Shown: positions 23,591 to 32,545, numbered from the stretch's first letter. The stretch is DNA of 32,833 nucleotides from Anaerotignum lactatifermentans DSM 14214 (GCF_900142265.1 NZ_FRAH01000035.1:1-32833); one strand, 5' to 3'. The notes: generated by a model from the sequence alone, not told the origin. Translations and numbers: made by a program.

Positions 23591-24715
23591 ATGAAGAAAT
23601 TGCTTTCTCTGTTGCTGACTTCCGCTCTGACAGTTGCCATGTTGGCAGGCTGTGGTGGCGGCGGCGACACAACAACCACTGAAACAGCAGATACTGGTGA
23701 CGGAAAAGTTTACAATGTCTGCAACCTGGTAAACGGTAACCTGGGTGACAAATCTTTCTTTGACTCTGCAGAAGCAGGTCTGAAAGAACTGCAGGATGCC
23801 GGCAGAATTACTTACACAACCATTGAAATGGGCGGTACAACAGAAGATGAAGCAAAATGGCAGGGTTATTTGGATGAAGTTTCTGCTTCCGGCGAATATG
23901 ACCTGATCGTTGTTGGTACTTTCCAGATGCCTGAATATCTGAAAAACGTATCCGAAAAATATCCTGATCAGAAATACCTGATCTATGATGACACAACATA
24001 CGAACTGCCTAACGTAGTAAATCTGAGCTATGCACAGAACGACCTGGGTTACATGGTAGGTGCTTATGCAGCAGCTATGACAACAGCTACAGACGTTGAA
24101 AAAATCAACGAAGATGCAGTTATCGGTTTTGTTGGCGGCGTAGACAGCCCCGTAATCAACGACTTCCTGTATGGTTACATTCTGGGTGCACAGTCTATAA
24201 ATCCTGACATCAAAGTTGATACAAGATATATTGGTAACTACATCGATCCTGCAAAAGGCAAAGAACTTGCAGAATCCATGATCAACGACAACAACTGTGA
24301 TATCATCTGGGGTGTAGCTGGTAACGCTGGTAACGGCGCTGCAGAAGCATGTCTGGAAACAGGTAAAGCATATTTCATCGGCGTTGACTCTGACCAGGAA
24401 TCCACATTCTCCGCTGAAATGGCTGCTATCACTCTGACATCCGGTCTGAAAAACATCGGCGACTCTCTGGTATGGTTCTTCGATGAATGGGATGCAGGCA
24501 ACGAATACTGGGGTCAGCATATCCTGATCGGTATCAATGAAGGCGGCGTTGGTCTGGTAACAGACAAGAACTATGACAAGATTTCTCCTGACAGCGTAAA
24601 AGAAACAGTTGATGCAACTGTTGCAGCTGTTACAAATGGCGAAGTTGAAGTTCCTACCGCTATCGGCGATACAACAAACGCAGTTGTAGAACTGAGAGAA
24701 TCTGTAAGACCTTAA
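23591..24715 (+). CDS. BMP-family nucleoside-binding lipoprotein (ABC transporter substrate-binding protein)
   Basis: This encodes a 374-residue precursor with a lipoprotein signal peptide (MKK, hydrophobic core, lipobox LAGC with lipidated C21) and a glycine/threonine-rich linker. The mature part is a BMP/PnrA/Med-like periplasmic-binding fold: LVNGNLGDKSFFDSAEAG, DLIVVGTFQM, AQNDLGYMVGAYAAAMT, GFVGGVDSPVINDFLYGY, IIWGVAGNAGNGAAEAC and a YFIGVDSDQES strand. BMP proteins capture nucleosides for NupOPQ-type importers, whose genes follow directly. GAAAGGGAG precedes ATG 23591. A strong G/C terminator after the gene would let the lipoprotein mRNA exceed that of the membrane components, a common arrangement for binding proteins. 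Confidence 0.92.
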   Translation: MKKLLSLLLTSALTVAMLAGCGGGGDTTTTETADTGDGKVYNVCNLVNGNLGDKSFFDSAEAGLKELQDAGRITYTTIEMGGTTEDEAKWQGYLDEVSASGEYDLIVVGTFQMPEYLKNVSEKYPDQKYLIYDDTTYELPNVVNLSYAQNDLGYMVGAYAAAMTTATDVEKINEDAVIGFVGGVDSPVINDFLYGYILGAQSINPDIKVDTRYIGNYIDPAKGKELAESMINDNNCDIIWGVAGNAGNGAAEACLETGKAYFIGVDSDQESTFSAEMAAITLTSGLKNIGDSLVWFFDEWDAGNEYWGQHILIGINEGGVGLVTDKNYDKISPDSVKETVDATVAAVTNGEVEVPTAIGDTTNAVVELRESVRP

Positions 24716-24759
24716 TTTCATACGAAACCATAAGTTCGCTGAAAATAATCAAAAACTAA

Positions 24760-24785
24760 GGGGGCTGAACAGCCCCCTTTTTTTT
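24760..24785 (+). terminator. Terminator/attenuator between lipoprotein and ATPase genes
   Basis: GGGGGCT (24760-24766) pairs with AGCCCCC (24771-24777) over a GAAC loop, followed by eight T residues. It is a strong terminator inside the transporter cluster. No clear promoter is visible between it and the ATPase gene, so partial read-through is likely. Confidence 0.92.
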
Positions 24786-24900
24786 CATAGTACCTCTGCA
24801 GATTGAAAAAATCTTTTAGTTGCCCAGTGCAGAAAAGACTTTTTGAAGATGCAGAATCTTTGCCAATGATGCAGACGATATAGAAGGAGGGGACCCGATT

Positions 24901-26466
24901 ATGGCTGACAATGAATACGTTGTGCAAATGAAGGGAATTACCAAGGTTTATCCCAATGGTATTGCTGCCAATCAGGGTGTTGATTTTAACGTCAAACGAG
25001 GAGAAATTCATGCTCTGATGGGCGAAAATGGTGCGGGTAAATCCACACTGATGAAAATGCTGTTCGGTTTGGAACAGCCCACAGAAGGTGAAATTTATGT
25101 AAATGGAGAAAAAGTTTCTCTCACATCACCTACTGTAGCGATTTCCAAAGGAATCGGTATGGTACATCAGCACTTTATGCTGGTACCCAATCTGACCGTA
25201 GCGGAAAATATGGTCCTGGGCATGGAACCGAAACATAAGGGTATGTTTATGGACTATAAGAAAGCTGTTGAGATTACGGAAGAATATGCGAAAAAGTATA
25301 ATCTGCATGTAGATCCCAATGCGAAAGTCAGAGATATCCCTGTAGGGATGAAACAGAAAGTAGAAATTTTGAAAGCACTGGTACGTGGTGCGAAAATCCT
25401 GATCCTGGACGAACCCACAGCGGTATTGACTACACAGGAAACAGAAGAACTGTTCAAAGAACTGATTCACTTAAAAGAACAGGGTTACACCATGATCTTT
25501 ATTTCTCATAAGCTCCATGAAATCAAGCAGATCACAGACCGCTTGACTATCATGCGCAGCGGGAAATCCATGGGTGTTTACCAGACAGCGGATATTTCCA
25601 AAGAAGAAATTTCTCGACTGATGGTTGGTCGTGATGTTATCCTGACAGTGGAAAAAGATCAGGCACAGCCCACAGACGTGGTACTTCGTGTACGTGATTT
25701 GGAATATACCAATGAATGGAATAAGAAAATGCTCAATAAGCTTTCCTTTGACGTGCGCAAAGGCGAAATTCTGGGGATTGCCGGCGTAGAAGGCAATGGT
25801 CAGAGAGAACTGGTAGATATGCTGTTCAATCTGAATACTCCTGATAGCGGTACTGCTACCGTAAACGGTCAGAGCGTCATTGGTCAGCCTCAGCGCAAGA
25901 TTCGTGATCTGGGCGTTTCCCTGATTCCAGAAGACCGTATGACATTCGGTATGGCTGGAACAGCAACCATTGAAGAAAACCTTATGAGTGACCGTTCTGC
26001 TGATAACAAATACAACAATGGTCCTTTGTTCAACATGAAGAAAATGCATGAGGACAGTGACCAGCTCATCAAAGACTATAAAGTCCTTTGTAAGAGCAGA
26101 AATCAGCAGGTAGGCATGCTTTCCGGTGGTAATATTCAGAAAGTTGTCGTAGCAAGAGAATTCTCCGCAGACCCTATTTTGATCATTGCCGACCAGCCTA
26201 CACGAGGCATTGACGTCGGCGCTACAGAATTCATTCGGAAAAAACTGGTAGAACTGAGCCGTGCAGGCGCAGCTGTTTTGCTGGTATCTGCCGACCTGAA
26301 TGAAGTTATGGAATTGTCTGATAGCTTGATCATTATGTACAATGGCGGCATCGCAGCATATTTTGAAGATACAACATCTCTGACTGACGCAGTCATGGGT
26401 GAATATATGCTGGGCTTGAAACAGCAGAGCGATGAAGAAGTAAGGAGGGTTCAGCATGGGGAATAA
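24901..26466 (+). CDS. nupO: Nucleoside ABC transporter, double ATP-binding protein (NupO-like)
   Basis: This encodes a 521-residue protein with two ATP-binding cassettes. The first has Walker A GENGAGKST at 41-49, a Q-loop in VHQHFMLVPN, a degenerate signature (VGMKQKVEIL) and Walker B LILDEPTAVLT. The second has a weak Walker A (GVEGNGQREL), a strong signature LSGGNIQKVVVAREF and a Walker-B-like LIIADQPTRGIDVG. This asymmetry is usual for the RbsA/NupO/YufO group, where only one site hydrolyses well. GAAGGAGGGG precedes ATG 24901. The gene overlaps the permease gene by 11 nt. With the BMP lipoprotein and two permeases it should energise nucleoside uptake. Confidence 0.93.
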   Translation: MADNEYVVQMKGITKVYPNGIAANQGVDFNVKRGEIHALMGENGAGKSTLMKMLFGLEQPTEGEIYVNGEKVSLTSPTVAISKGIGMVHQHFMLVPNLTVAENMVLGMEPKHKGMFMDYKKAVEITEEYAKKYNLHVDPNAKVRDIPVGMKQKVEILKALVRGAKILILDEPTAVLTTQETEELFKELIHLKEQGYTMIFISHKLHEIKQITDRLTIMRSGKSMGVYQTADISKEEISRLMVGRDVILTVEKDQAQPTDVVLRVRDLEYTNEWNKKMLNKLSFDVRKGEILGIAGVEGNGQRELVDMLFNLNTPDSGTATVNGQSVIGQPQRKIRDLGVSLIPEDRMTFGMAGTATIEENLMSDRSADNKYNNGPLFNMKKMHEDSDQLIKDYKVLCKSRNQQVGMLSGGNIQKVVVAREFSADPILIIADQPTRGIDVGATEFIRKKLVELSRAGAAVLLVSADLNEVMELSDSLIIMYNGGIAAYFEDTTSLTDAVMGEYMLGLKQQSDEEVRRVQHGE

Positions 26467-27568
26467 ACAAAAGCTGAAGTTTGAATTCATGCGCGGCTTT
26501 GTGGCCATTGCCATTGCCATTGCCGTAGCATTCATATTTATTTTCATTTGTGCGGATGATCCGGCAAAAGCGCTGAACTGTTTGCTGATTCGTCCTATCA
26601 TCAGCAATGGCGCATTGAACGTTTCATCTATTTTAACAATTTTGGGACGCATGACACCCATTATCTTTACTGGTCTGGCGGTTTGCGTTATGTTCTCTGC
26701 AAACCAGTTCAACCTTGCAGGTGAAGGTACTGTAATGGCAGGTGGTTTCGTAGCAGCTCTGCTGGCAATTTATGTACCTATGGCAGCTGGTCTGCATCCA
26801 GTAGTATGTATCCTGGTTGGCGCTGTTGTAGGCGGTCTGCTGATGCTGATCCCTGCTATCGCGAAAGTGAAACTGAATGCCAGTGAAATGGTTTGCTCCC
26901 TGATGCTGAACTACGTTGTGTTGTATGTTATCATGCACTTCCTGAGCAACGTATTTGCAGACAGAAGCCAGGGCTCTACACAGACATATCCTTTCCTGGA
27001 AACAGCGAAGGTTGCAAAAATGGTACCCGGTACCGAACTGACATGGGGCTTTGTCATTGCGATCATTGCAACAATCCTGGTAGGTTTCTTCATGTATCGT
27101 ACACGTTGGGGCTACACCATCCGTATGATCGGTATCAATGAATCTTTCTCCAAATACTCCGGTATGAGAGTTGGTGGCGTAATTGTCCTTTCTCAGGTAA
27201 TCGGCGGCGTACTGAGTGGTATGGGCGGTGCCATCGAAGTATTGGGCAGATACAACACATTCCTGTGGAAAGATCTGCCTGGCTATGGTTGGACAGGTAT
27301 CACCGTTGCTATTCTGGCAAAGAACAATCCTTTGGCAATTCCTTTTGCAGCATTGTTCATTGCATATCTGAACCGTGGTTGTGAATTGATGTCTATTTAT
27401 GCAAGCGTACCTGCGGAAATGATCGATATTATCCAGGCAGTTATCTTCCTGTTCTTCGCGGCTGAACAGTTCATGTCCAAGACAAGACAGAAGATGGTTG
27501 TTAAGGAAACAAAAGAAGAACTTGCAAAAAAACAGCAGGAAGCAGCAGTGGAAGGGGGTAACGCATAA
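26456..27568 (+). CDS. nupP: Nucleoside ABC transporter permease 1 (NupP-like)
   Basis: This encodes a 370-residue membrane permease of the BPD_transp_2 (branched-chain amino acid/ribose/nucleoside) type. It has an N-terminal helix, about 8-10 hydrophobic segments, the NQFNLAGEGTVMAGG segment, the cytoplasmic coupling region with GINESFSKYSGMRVG and an early glycine-rich loop SGMGGAIEVLG. The C-terminal tail is charged (KETKEELAKKQQEAA). The ATG lies inside the end of nupO with its own AAGGAGGG site. Its stop codon overlaps the start of the next permease by one base. Confidence 0.92.
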   Translation: MGNKQKLKFEFMRGFVAIAIAIAVAFIFIFICADDPAKALNCLLIRPIISNGALNVSSILTILGRMTPIIFTGLAVCVMFSANQFNLAGEGTVMAGGFVAALLAIYVPMAAGLHPVVCILVGAVVGGLLMLIPAIAKVKLNASEMVCSLMLNYVVLYVIMHFLSNVFADRSQGSTQTYPFLETAKVAKMVPGTELTWGFVIAIIATILVGFFMYRTRWGYTIRMIGINESFSKYSGMRVGGVIVLSQVIGGVLSGMGGAIEVLGRYNTFLWKDLPGYGWTGITVAILAKNNPLAIPFAALFIAYLNRGCELMSIYASVPAEMIDIIQAVIFLFFAAEQFMSKTRQKMVVKETKEELAKKQQEAAVEGGNA

Positions 27569-28533
27569 TGTTGGAACAGATTTTTAGCATGATTTTCACA
27601 ACAAGCTTTGGTTACTCTATTATCCGTATCACATCTCCCATTCTGTTTGCAGCTCTTGCAGCGGTCGTAGCAGAAAAAGCTGGCGTTACTAATATCGGTT
27701 TGGAAGGTATTATGATGATCTCCGCACTGTTTGGTGTATTGTTCGCTTACTGGACAAGCTATTGGTGGGTAGGCGTCATTGGTGCAGTTGTGGTAGGTAT
27801 CATTCTGGCATTGATTATCGGTATCTTTGCTTTGAAATTAAAAACAGATATCATCCTTGCCGGGATCGCCATTAACTTGGTTGGTTCAGGCGGTACCATT
27901 TTCTTGCTGTACCTGTTCACAGGTCTGAAAGGGAACACAGCCAGCCTGACAACACCTGGTATGCTGACACCTAAGATTAATATTCCTATTTTGGAAAGCA
28001 TCCCTGTTTTGGGACCTATTTTCTCTGGTCATTCCATTTTGACTTATGTGGCATTCATTCTGGTTTTCCTGGTTTGGGTGCTGCTGTATAAAACAGCTAT
28101 TGGTCTGCAGATTCGTGCTGTAGGTGAAAACTCCAATGCGGCAGACAGCGTTGGTATCAGTGTATTGAAAATCCAGTATATCGCACTGGGTATCTCCGGT
28201 GCTCTGTCTGGTCTGGGCGGCGCTTATATGTCCATGTACTACTCTCAGAGCTGGAATACCGGTATCGTTGCTGGTCGTGGTTTCATCGCTCTGGCTGCAC
28301 AGGCTATGGGACAAGGGGAACCTCTTGGCACCATGTTTGCATCCCTGTTCTTCGGTTTTGCCAGCGCTCTTGGCAATAAGATGGAAGGTATGCAGGGCTT
28401 CTCTTCCTTCCTGGTATCCGCAATTCCTTATGTGGCAACCATTATCGGTTTGATCTTGTATGCGGCAACACAGGTAAGACGTGTAAAACGTGTGAAAAAT
28501 AACGGAAAAAAGAAAAACGCAGAAGCAAAATAA
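27568..28533 (+). CDS. nupQ: Nucleoside ABC transporter permease 2 (NupQ-like)
   Basis: This encodes a 321-residue second permease of the same superfamily, about 50 residues shorter than its partner. Conserved pieces are EKAGVTNIGLEGIMMISALFG (core NIGLEGIMM), the coupling loop AVGENSNAADSVGISVLK, and SGALSGLGGAYMSMYYSQSW (core LSGLGGAY). The two permeases should form a heterodimeric channel served by the double ATPase. The start codon overlaps the stop of nupP (TAATG), and GGGGGT supplies the ribosome binding site. The C-terminus is very basic. Confidence 0.92.
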   Translation: MLEQIFSMIFTTSFGYSIIRITSPILFAALAAVVAEKAGVTNIGLEGIMMISALFGVLFAYWTSYWWVGVIGAVVVGIILALIIGIFALKLKTDIILAGIAINLVGSGGTIFLLYLFTGLKGNTASLTTPGMLTPKINIPILESIPVLGPIFSGHSILTYVAFILVFLVWVLLYKTAIGLQIRAVGENSNAADSVGISVLKIQYIALGISGALSGLGGAYMSMYYSQSWNTGIVAGRGFIALAAQAMGQGEPLGTMFASLFFGFASALGNKMEGMQGFSSFLVSAIPYVATIIGLILYAATQVRRVKRVKNNGKKKNAEAK

Positions 28534-28554
28534 TTTGAAATGACATTGTTTCTG

Positions 28555-28592
28555 GAAAAAGTCGGAACGTTTTACGCTCCGGCTTTTTCAAA
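28555..28592 (+). terminator. Hairpin between nupQ and the hydrolase genes
   Basis: A 15-bp stem with two G-T wobbles (28555-28569 with 28575-28589) and a loop of five nt is followed only by a short T/A tract. It probably reduces rather than stops transcription into the nucleoside hydrolases, since no good promoter follows before 28621. Confidence 0.75.
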
Positions 28593-28620
28593 AGAAAAAA
28601 ATATATGTGGAGGAAAAATT

Positions 28621-29562
28621 ATGAAAAGAATTCCCATTATTCTGGATGGAGATCCGGGACATGATGACGCAATTGCATGGGTTCTCGCAAAAGGCAGCCC
28701 TATGCTGGATATCCGTGGTGTTACATCTGTATGCGGCAATCAGACCATCGAAAAAACAACATATAATGCACAGCGTATCTGTACATTGATTGATTTACAT
28801 GTACCTACTGCTATGGGACGGCTTAGACCACTGATTTCTGATCCCATTATCGCACCTACTGTGCATGGGGAAAGCGGTCTGGATGGTCCAGCATTGCCGG
28901 AACCCGATTTTGAACTGGAAGATATGGATGCAGTAACACTGATGGCAAAACTGATTCAGGAAAGTGATGAACCGATTACACTGGTTCCCACTGGTCCTTT
29001 GACAAACGTTGCTGCATTGCTGATGGCATATCCTGAACTGAAAGAAAAGATTGCTAGAATTTCCCTTATGGGCGGAGGCGTGCAGTATGGTAACTGGACA
29101 CCTGCGGCAGAATTTAATATTCTGGTTGACCCGGAAGCGGCAGCCGTTGTCTTTGAATCCGGTATTCCTATTATCATGGCAGGTCTGGATGTTACAGAAA
29201 AAGCAATGATCTTCCCGGAAGACTTTGAACGGATTCGTGCCCTTGGCAACCATGTAGCTGTTATCGTAGCAGATTGGCTGGAATTTTTCTATCAGTTCCA
29301 TAGAAGCCTTGGCTACGAAGGTGCGCCCGTACATGATGCCGTTGCAGTGGCAGCACTTCTGCGTCCCGAAATCATGGAATCTCAGGATCTGTATGTGCAG
29401 GTAGAAACTGCCGGAGATTTCTGTAAAGGTGCTACAGTGGCAGACTTTAACGGCGCTCTTGGCAAAGCACCTAACGCAAAAGTGTTGATGGGTATTGACC
29501 GTCAGGCTTTTGTAGACTTGTTGGCAGAAGCAATTGCAACTTATGGGGAGGGAAAAGCATGA
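28621..29562 (+). CDS. Inosine-uridine-type nucleoside hydrolase 1
   Basis: This encodes a 313-residue IU-nucleoside hydrolase (EC 3.2.2.-) that splits ribonucleosides into base and ribose. The calcium-binding aspartate cluster DGDPGHDD is at 9-16. Further motifs are PTGPLTNVA, MGGG, PAAEFNILVDPEAA (substrate asparagine and aspartate) and VHDAVAVAALL with the C-terminal active-site His-Asp. The frame is open upstream to 28540, but GTGGAGG directly before ATG 28621 fixes the start. It lies downstream of a nucleoside importer and overlaps a second hydrolase gene, indicating uptake followed by cleavage. Base preference cannot be read from the sequence. Confidence 0.93.
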   Translation: MKRIPIILDGDPGHDDAIAWVLAKGSPMLDIRGVTSVCGNQTIEKTTYNAQRICTLIDLHVPTAMGRLRPLISDPIIAPTVHGESGLDGPALPEPDFELEDMDAVTLMAKLIQESDEPITLVPTGPLTNVAALLMAYPELKEKIARISLMGGGVQYGNWTPAAEFNILVDPEAAAVVFESGIPIIMAGLDVTEKAMIFPEDFERIRALGNHVAVIVADWLEFFYQFHRSLGYEGAPVHDAVAVAALLRPEIMESQDLYVQVETAGDFCKGATVADFNGALGKAPNAKVLMGIDRQAFVDLLAEAIATYGEGKA

Positions 29563-30488
29563 ATCGGATACCTGTAATCATTGACTGTGATCCCGGTGTG
29601 GACGATACCGCGGCACTGCTGCTGGCGTGCCAGATGCCGGAATTGGATATTCGCGCGGTAACAACTGTAGCGGGAAATGTTGGACTGGATAAAACAACAG
29701 CCAACGCAAAACGTGTACGTCGTGTGATTGGTGCGGATTTCCCCATTTACCGCGGCGCAGATAAGCCTATGTTCCGTGAACTGCATACAGCAGCAGAATT
29801 CCATGGTGCAGATGGTTTTGGCGGTGTAGAACTTCCCATTCCTGACGATGTTTTGCCGGAAGAAAAAGCATGGGATGCTATTTATCGTATCGCCAAAGAA
29901 TTGAATGGGGAACTGGTGCTCATTGCCGTTGGTCCTATGACAAATGTGGGCATTGCTCTGGCAAAATATAAAGAATTGCCTAAGCTCATCAAAAAGATTG
30001 TTATCATGGGCGGTGCTGCCATTGGCGGCAATGTGACTCCTGCGGCAGAATTCAACATTTATGTTGACCCAGAAGCAGCAGATATGATGTTCTGCAGTGG
30101 TATTCCTGTACATATGTGTGGGCTGGATGTGACGATGAAAGCTTATGCAACCAAGGATGAGCTGGAAGAGATTGCGGCATTTGGCACACCTCAGGCAAAG
30201 CTGTTCCATGATGTCCTGCAGAAAGGTCTGGAAAAATATATCGGTTGGGGCAGAGCAGGTGTTGCGCTCCACGATCCCGCAGCAGTGCTTTATACCGTTT
30301 ATCCCGAAATGTTCACAGCAGAAGAAGCTGGCGTACGTGTGGAAACAAAGGGTCCTTTGACTGTTGGCAAAACAGTGACAGACCTTTACAGCGATAAACA
30401 GTTTGACGATCATAATGCTTTTGTGGTAACAAATGTAGACAGAGAAGCTTTTATCGGAAAAATCAAAGAACTGATCAAAAAATATTGA
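29559..30488 (+). CDS. Inosine-uridine-type nucleoside hydrolase 2
   Basis: This encodes a 309-residue paralogue of the upstream hydrolase, translationally coupled to it through an ATGA overlap. Calcium ligands lie in DCDPGVDD (9-16). VGPMTNVGIAL, MGGAAIGGNVTPAAEFN, DPEAADMMFCSG and LHDPAAVLYT follow. The active-site loop has HDP where the first copy has HDA, so the two may prefer different nucleosides (for example purine versus pyrimidine). The terminator at 30495 ends the operon. Confidence 0.93.
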   Translation: MNRIPVIIDCDPGVDDTAALLLACQMPELDIRAVTTVAGNVGLDKTTANAKRVRRVIGADFPIYRGADKPMFRELHTAAEFHGADGFGGVELPIPDDVLPEEKAWDAIYRIAKELNGELVLIAVGPMTNVGIALAKYKELPKLIKKIVIMGGAAIGGNVTPAAEFNIYVDPEAADMMFCSGIPVHMCGLDVTMKAYATKDELEEIAAFGTPQAKLFHDVLQKGLEKYIGWGRAGVALHDPAAVLYTVYPEMFTAEEAGVRVETKGPLTVGKTVTDLYSDKQFDDHNAFVVTNVDREAFIGKIKELIKKY

Positions 30489-30494
30489 GATGGA

Positions 30495-30523
30495 GCGGTC
30501 TTCTGTATGGAAGGCCGCTTTTT
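30495..30523 (+). terminator. Terminator after the nucleoside hydrolases
   Basis: GCGGTCTTC (30495-30503) pairs with GAAGGCCGC (30510-30518), with one wobble, followed by five T residues. Confidence 0.88.
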
Positions 30524-30545
30524 GCATCGATAGGAGGAGATTTCT

Positions 30546-31415
30546 ATGAAAAAAATTGGGTTTATTGGTATTGGTGTTATGGGATGTGCCATGGCATCTA
30601 ATTTGATGAAAAAAGGGTATGAATTGACCGTTTATACAAGAACGAAACAGAAAGCGGAAGTCCTGCTGGAAAAAGGCGCAAAATGGTGTGATACAGCAGC
30701 GGACTGCGCCAAAGGGCAGGATGCAGTGATTACTATGGTTGGATTTCCCAATGATGTGGAAGAAGTTTATTTTGGCGAAAGCGGAATTTTTTCTGCAGCG
30801 GAAGAAGGGACTTATCTCATCGATATGACAACAACCAGCCCCAAACTGTCTGTGAAGATTTACAACGCAGCAAAGGAAAGAAAAATGCACGCATTGGATG
30901 CGCCTGTCAGCGGCGGCGATACTGGTGCAAAAAATGGTACTTTGTCCATTATGGTTGGCGGCGATCGGGAAGCCTTTGATGCATGCCACGACATTTTTGC
31001 CGCTATGGGCACAAACATCATTTATGAAGGCCCTGCCGGATGTGGTCAACATACAAAAATGGCAAACCAGATTGCGTTGGGTGGCGCCATTTCCGGTGTA
31101 TGCGAAGCGCTGGCTTATGCGAAAGCAGTTGGCTTAGATCAGCAGACCATGCTGGACAGCATTTCCGCAGGTGCAGCCGGCAGCTGGCAGATGACCAATA
31201 TGGCACCACGGATTTTAAAAGGTGACGATGCACCTGGATTTTACATCAAGCATTACATCAAAGATATGCGCATTGCAGTAGAAGAAAGTCAGGAAGTACA
31301 TCTGGATTTGAAAATGCTGAATTCTGTTTTGGAAATGTATGAAAAATTGGCAGAATCCGGCATGGCAAATCTTGGTACTCAGGCATTGTATCATTACTAC
31401 GGAGAAGAAAAGTAA
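30546..31415 (+). CDS. Beta-hydroxyacid dehydrogenase (3-hydroxyisobutyrate / tartronate-semialdehyde reductase family)
   Basis: This encodes a 289-residue NAD(P)-dependent enzyme. It has an N-terminal Rossmann fold (IGFIGIGVMGCAMASNL, residues 4-20), an LIDMTTTSP loop, substrate-binding APVSGGDTGAKNGTL with S122-G-G, the catalytic K171 in GQHTKMANQ with N175, and a C-terminal helical domain ending with KDMRIA. The residue after GYELTVYTR is basic, which hints at NADPH, but this is weak evidence. The usual reaction interconverts a 2- or 3-hydroxyacid and its semialdehyde. It could relate to valine metabolism, like the fermentation island, or to the adjacent sugar-yielding hydrolases. GATAGGAGGAG precedes the ATG. 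A terminator separates it from the hydrolases only weakly, as the gap is 57 nt. Confidence 0.88.
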   Translation: MKKIGFIGIGVMGCAMASNLMKKGYELTVYTRTKQKAEVLLEKGAKWCDTAADCAKGQDAVITMVGFPNDVEEVYFGESGIFSAAEEGTYLIDMTTTSPKLSVKIYNAAKERKMHALDAPVSGGDTGAKNGTLSIMVGGDREAFDACHDIFAAMGTNIIYEGPAGCGQHTKMANQIALGGAISGVCEALAYAKAVGLDQQTMLDSISAGAAGSWQMTNMAPRILKGDDAPGFYIKHYIKDMRIAVEESQEVHLDLKMLNSVLEMYEKLAESGMANLGTQALYHYYGEEK

Positions 31416-31461
31416 GATTTTTGTCAGGGATTGTTTGCTTTTTTTGAAAAGAAAGATATGT

Positions 31462-31467
31462 TATAAT
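31462..31467 (+). promoter_or_regulatory. -10 element of the deacetylase promoter
   Basis: A perfect TATAAT lies 64 nt upstream of the deacetylase start. The -35 region is a T-run with no clear hexamer, so strength is uncertain. Confidence 0.5.
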
Positions 31468-31531
31468 CAAATTAGAAAATGATTGCCATTGGCATTTGAA
31501 AATGTGACAGAATTCGATAGGGGGGAATTCT

Positions 31532-32452
31532 ATGGATACGAGCTCAATCTTTGGTTTCATCGTAGCACTTTATGCGTCTTTGACAACCTGTGCTGTTCCG
31601 CCATCAGATTTGCCTGCACAGCAGCAGGAACAGACAGCAATTGTGGCAGAACAGGAAACGCAGGAGCCGGCAGAACCGGAAGTGCAGCCCATTTATGATC
31701 CTGTTGCAACACCAAAACAGCCCACAGTAAATGCGGCAAATGTAGGTTACAATGACAAAAAATCCTGGTGGTTCCGCAGAAATGCTGACCATTTGCCGCC
31801 TTCTGCACAGGATGAAATTGCCATTGGGAATTATGATGCTTATTACCTGGGAGATACCCAGCATAAAGTTATTTATCTGACTTTTGATGAAGGATACGAA
31901 AATGGGTATACTTCTAAAATTCTGGACATTCTGAAAGCCAATGATGTGAAAGCGGCATTTTTTGTTACAAAAAGCTATATGGAAGACCAGCCTGAATTGG
32001 TGAAACGAATGGTCGCAGAAGGGCATATTGTGGGAAACCATTCTGTGTCCCATCCCAATATGTCCGACTTGAGCAATGAACAAATTTTGGCAGAGCTCAA
32101 TGGATGTGCAGCGTATTATAAAGAATTGACAGGTCAGGAAATGCCCAAGTATTTCCGTCCGCCAGAAGGTGTTTACAGCATCCGTTCTCTGGAACAGACA
32201 AAGGCAGCAGGATATAAAACCATTTTTTGGAGCTTTGCCTACAATGACTGGGACCCTGCCAATCAGCCGGGCACACAGGCAGCCTATGATATGGTTATGA
32301 ACAATTATCATAATGGTAGCATTATGCTGCTCCATGCGGTTTCTCAATCCAATACGGAAGCGTTGGATCAGATTTTGAAAGACCTGAAGGCAAAGGGGTA
32401 TGTATTCCAGACATTGGATCAGCTTCCCCCTGCTACATCCATCGGTCAGTGA
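31532..32452 (+). CDS. Polysaccharide deacetylase, PdaA-like (peptidoglycan muramic-acid deacetylase type)
   Basis: This encodes a 306-residue predicted exported protein with a hydrophobic N-terminus (about 6-20), a proline/glutamate/glutamine-rich linker (25-70) and a NodB-homology domain (about 100-300). Metal and catalytic positions are D119 in YLTFDEGYENGYT, H170 and H174 in GNHSVSHPNMSDL, RPPEGVYS at 209-216, WSFAYNDWDP and the C-terminal LLHAVS histidine. The TFDEGYENG form, rather than TFDDGP, is typical of PdaA, which makes muramic delta-lactam in spore cortex or modifies peptidoglycan. C20 follows LTT, a poor lipobox, so lipid anchoring is unlikely. GGGGGGAA precedes ATG 31532. Confidence 0.9.
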   Translation: MDTSSIFGFIVALYASLTTCAVPPSDLPAQQQEQTAIVAEQETQEPAEPEVQPIYDPVATPKQPTVNAANVGYNDKKSWWFRRNADHLPPSAQDEIAIGNYDAYYLGDTQHKVIYLTFDEGYENGYTSKILDILKANDVKAAFFVTKSYMEDQPELVKRMVAEGHIVGNHSVSHPNMSDLSNEQILAELNGCAAYYKELTGQEMPKYFRPPEGVYSIRSLEQTKAAGYKTIFWSFAYNDWDPANQPGTQAAYDMVMNNYHNGSIMLLHAVSQSNTEALDQILKDLKAKGYVFQTLDQLPPATSIGQ

Positions 32453-32483
32453 TGTTTTGATGTAATAGAATTCGTTATAAGAA

Positions 32484-32530
32484 AATAAATAAAGCTGGAA
32501 TCCTTTTTGAGGATTCCAGCTTTATTTATT
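32484..32530 (+). terminator. Terminator of the deacetylase gene
   Basis: A perfect 20-bp stem (32484-32503 with 32511-32530) closes a 7-nt loop and ends in T-rich sequence. It is A/T-symmetric and could act in both directions, so it may also stop transcription from the adjacent insertion sequence. Confidence 0.93.
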
Positions 32531-32545
32531 GGTGAATCCAATCAT

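Noticed and set aside
23555-24721. 388-codon antisense frame opposite the BMP lipoprotein gene
   Set aside because: It is cysteine-rich shadow coding opposite a gene with a lipobox and family motifs, and it lacks a ribosome binding site.
29541-31052. 503-codon antisense open frame opposite the nucleoside hydrolase and dehydrogenase genes
   Set aside because: It runs opposite three well-supported genes, crosses a terminator, has no recognisable domain, and its Cys/His/Phe-rich composition is typical of an antisense shadow.
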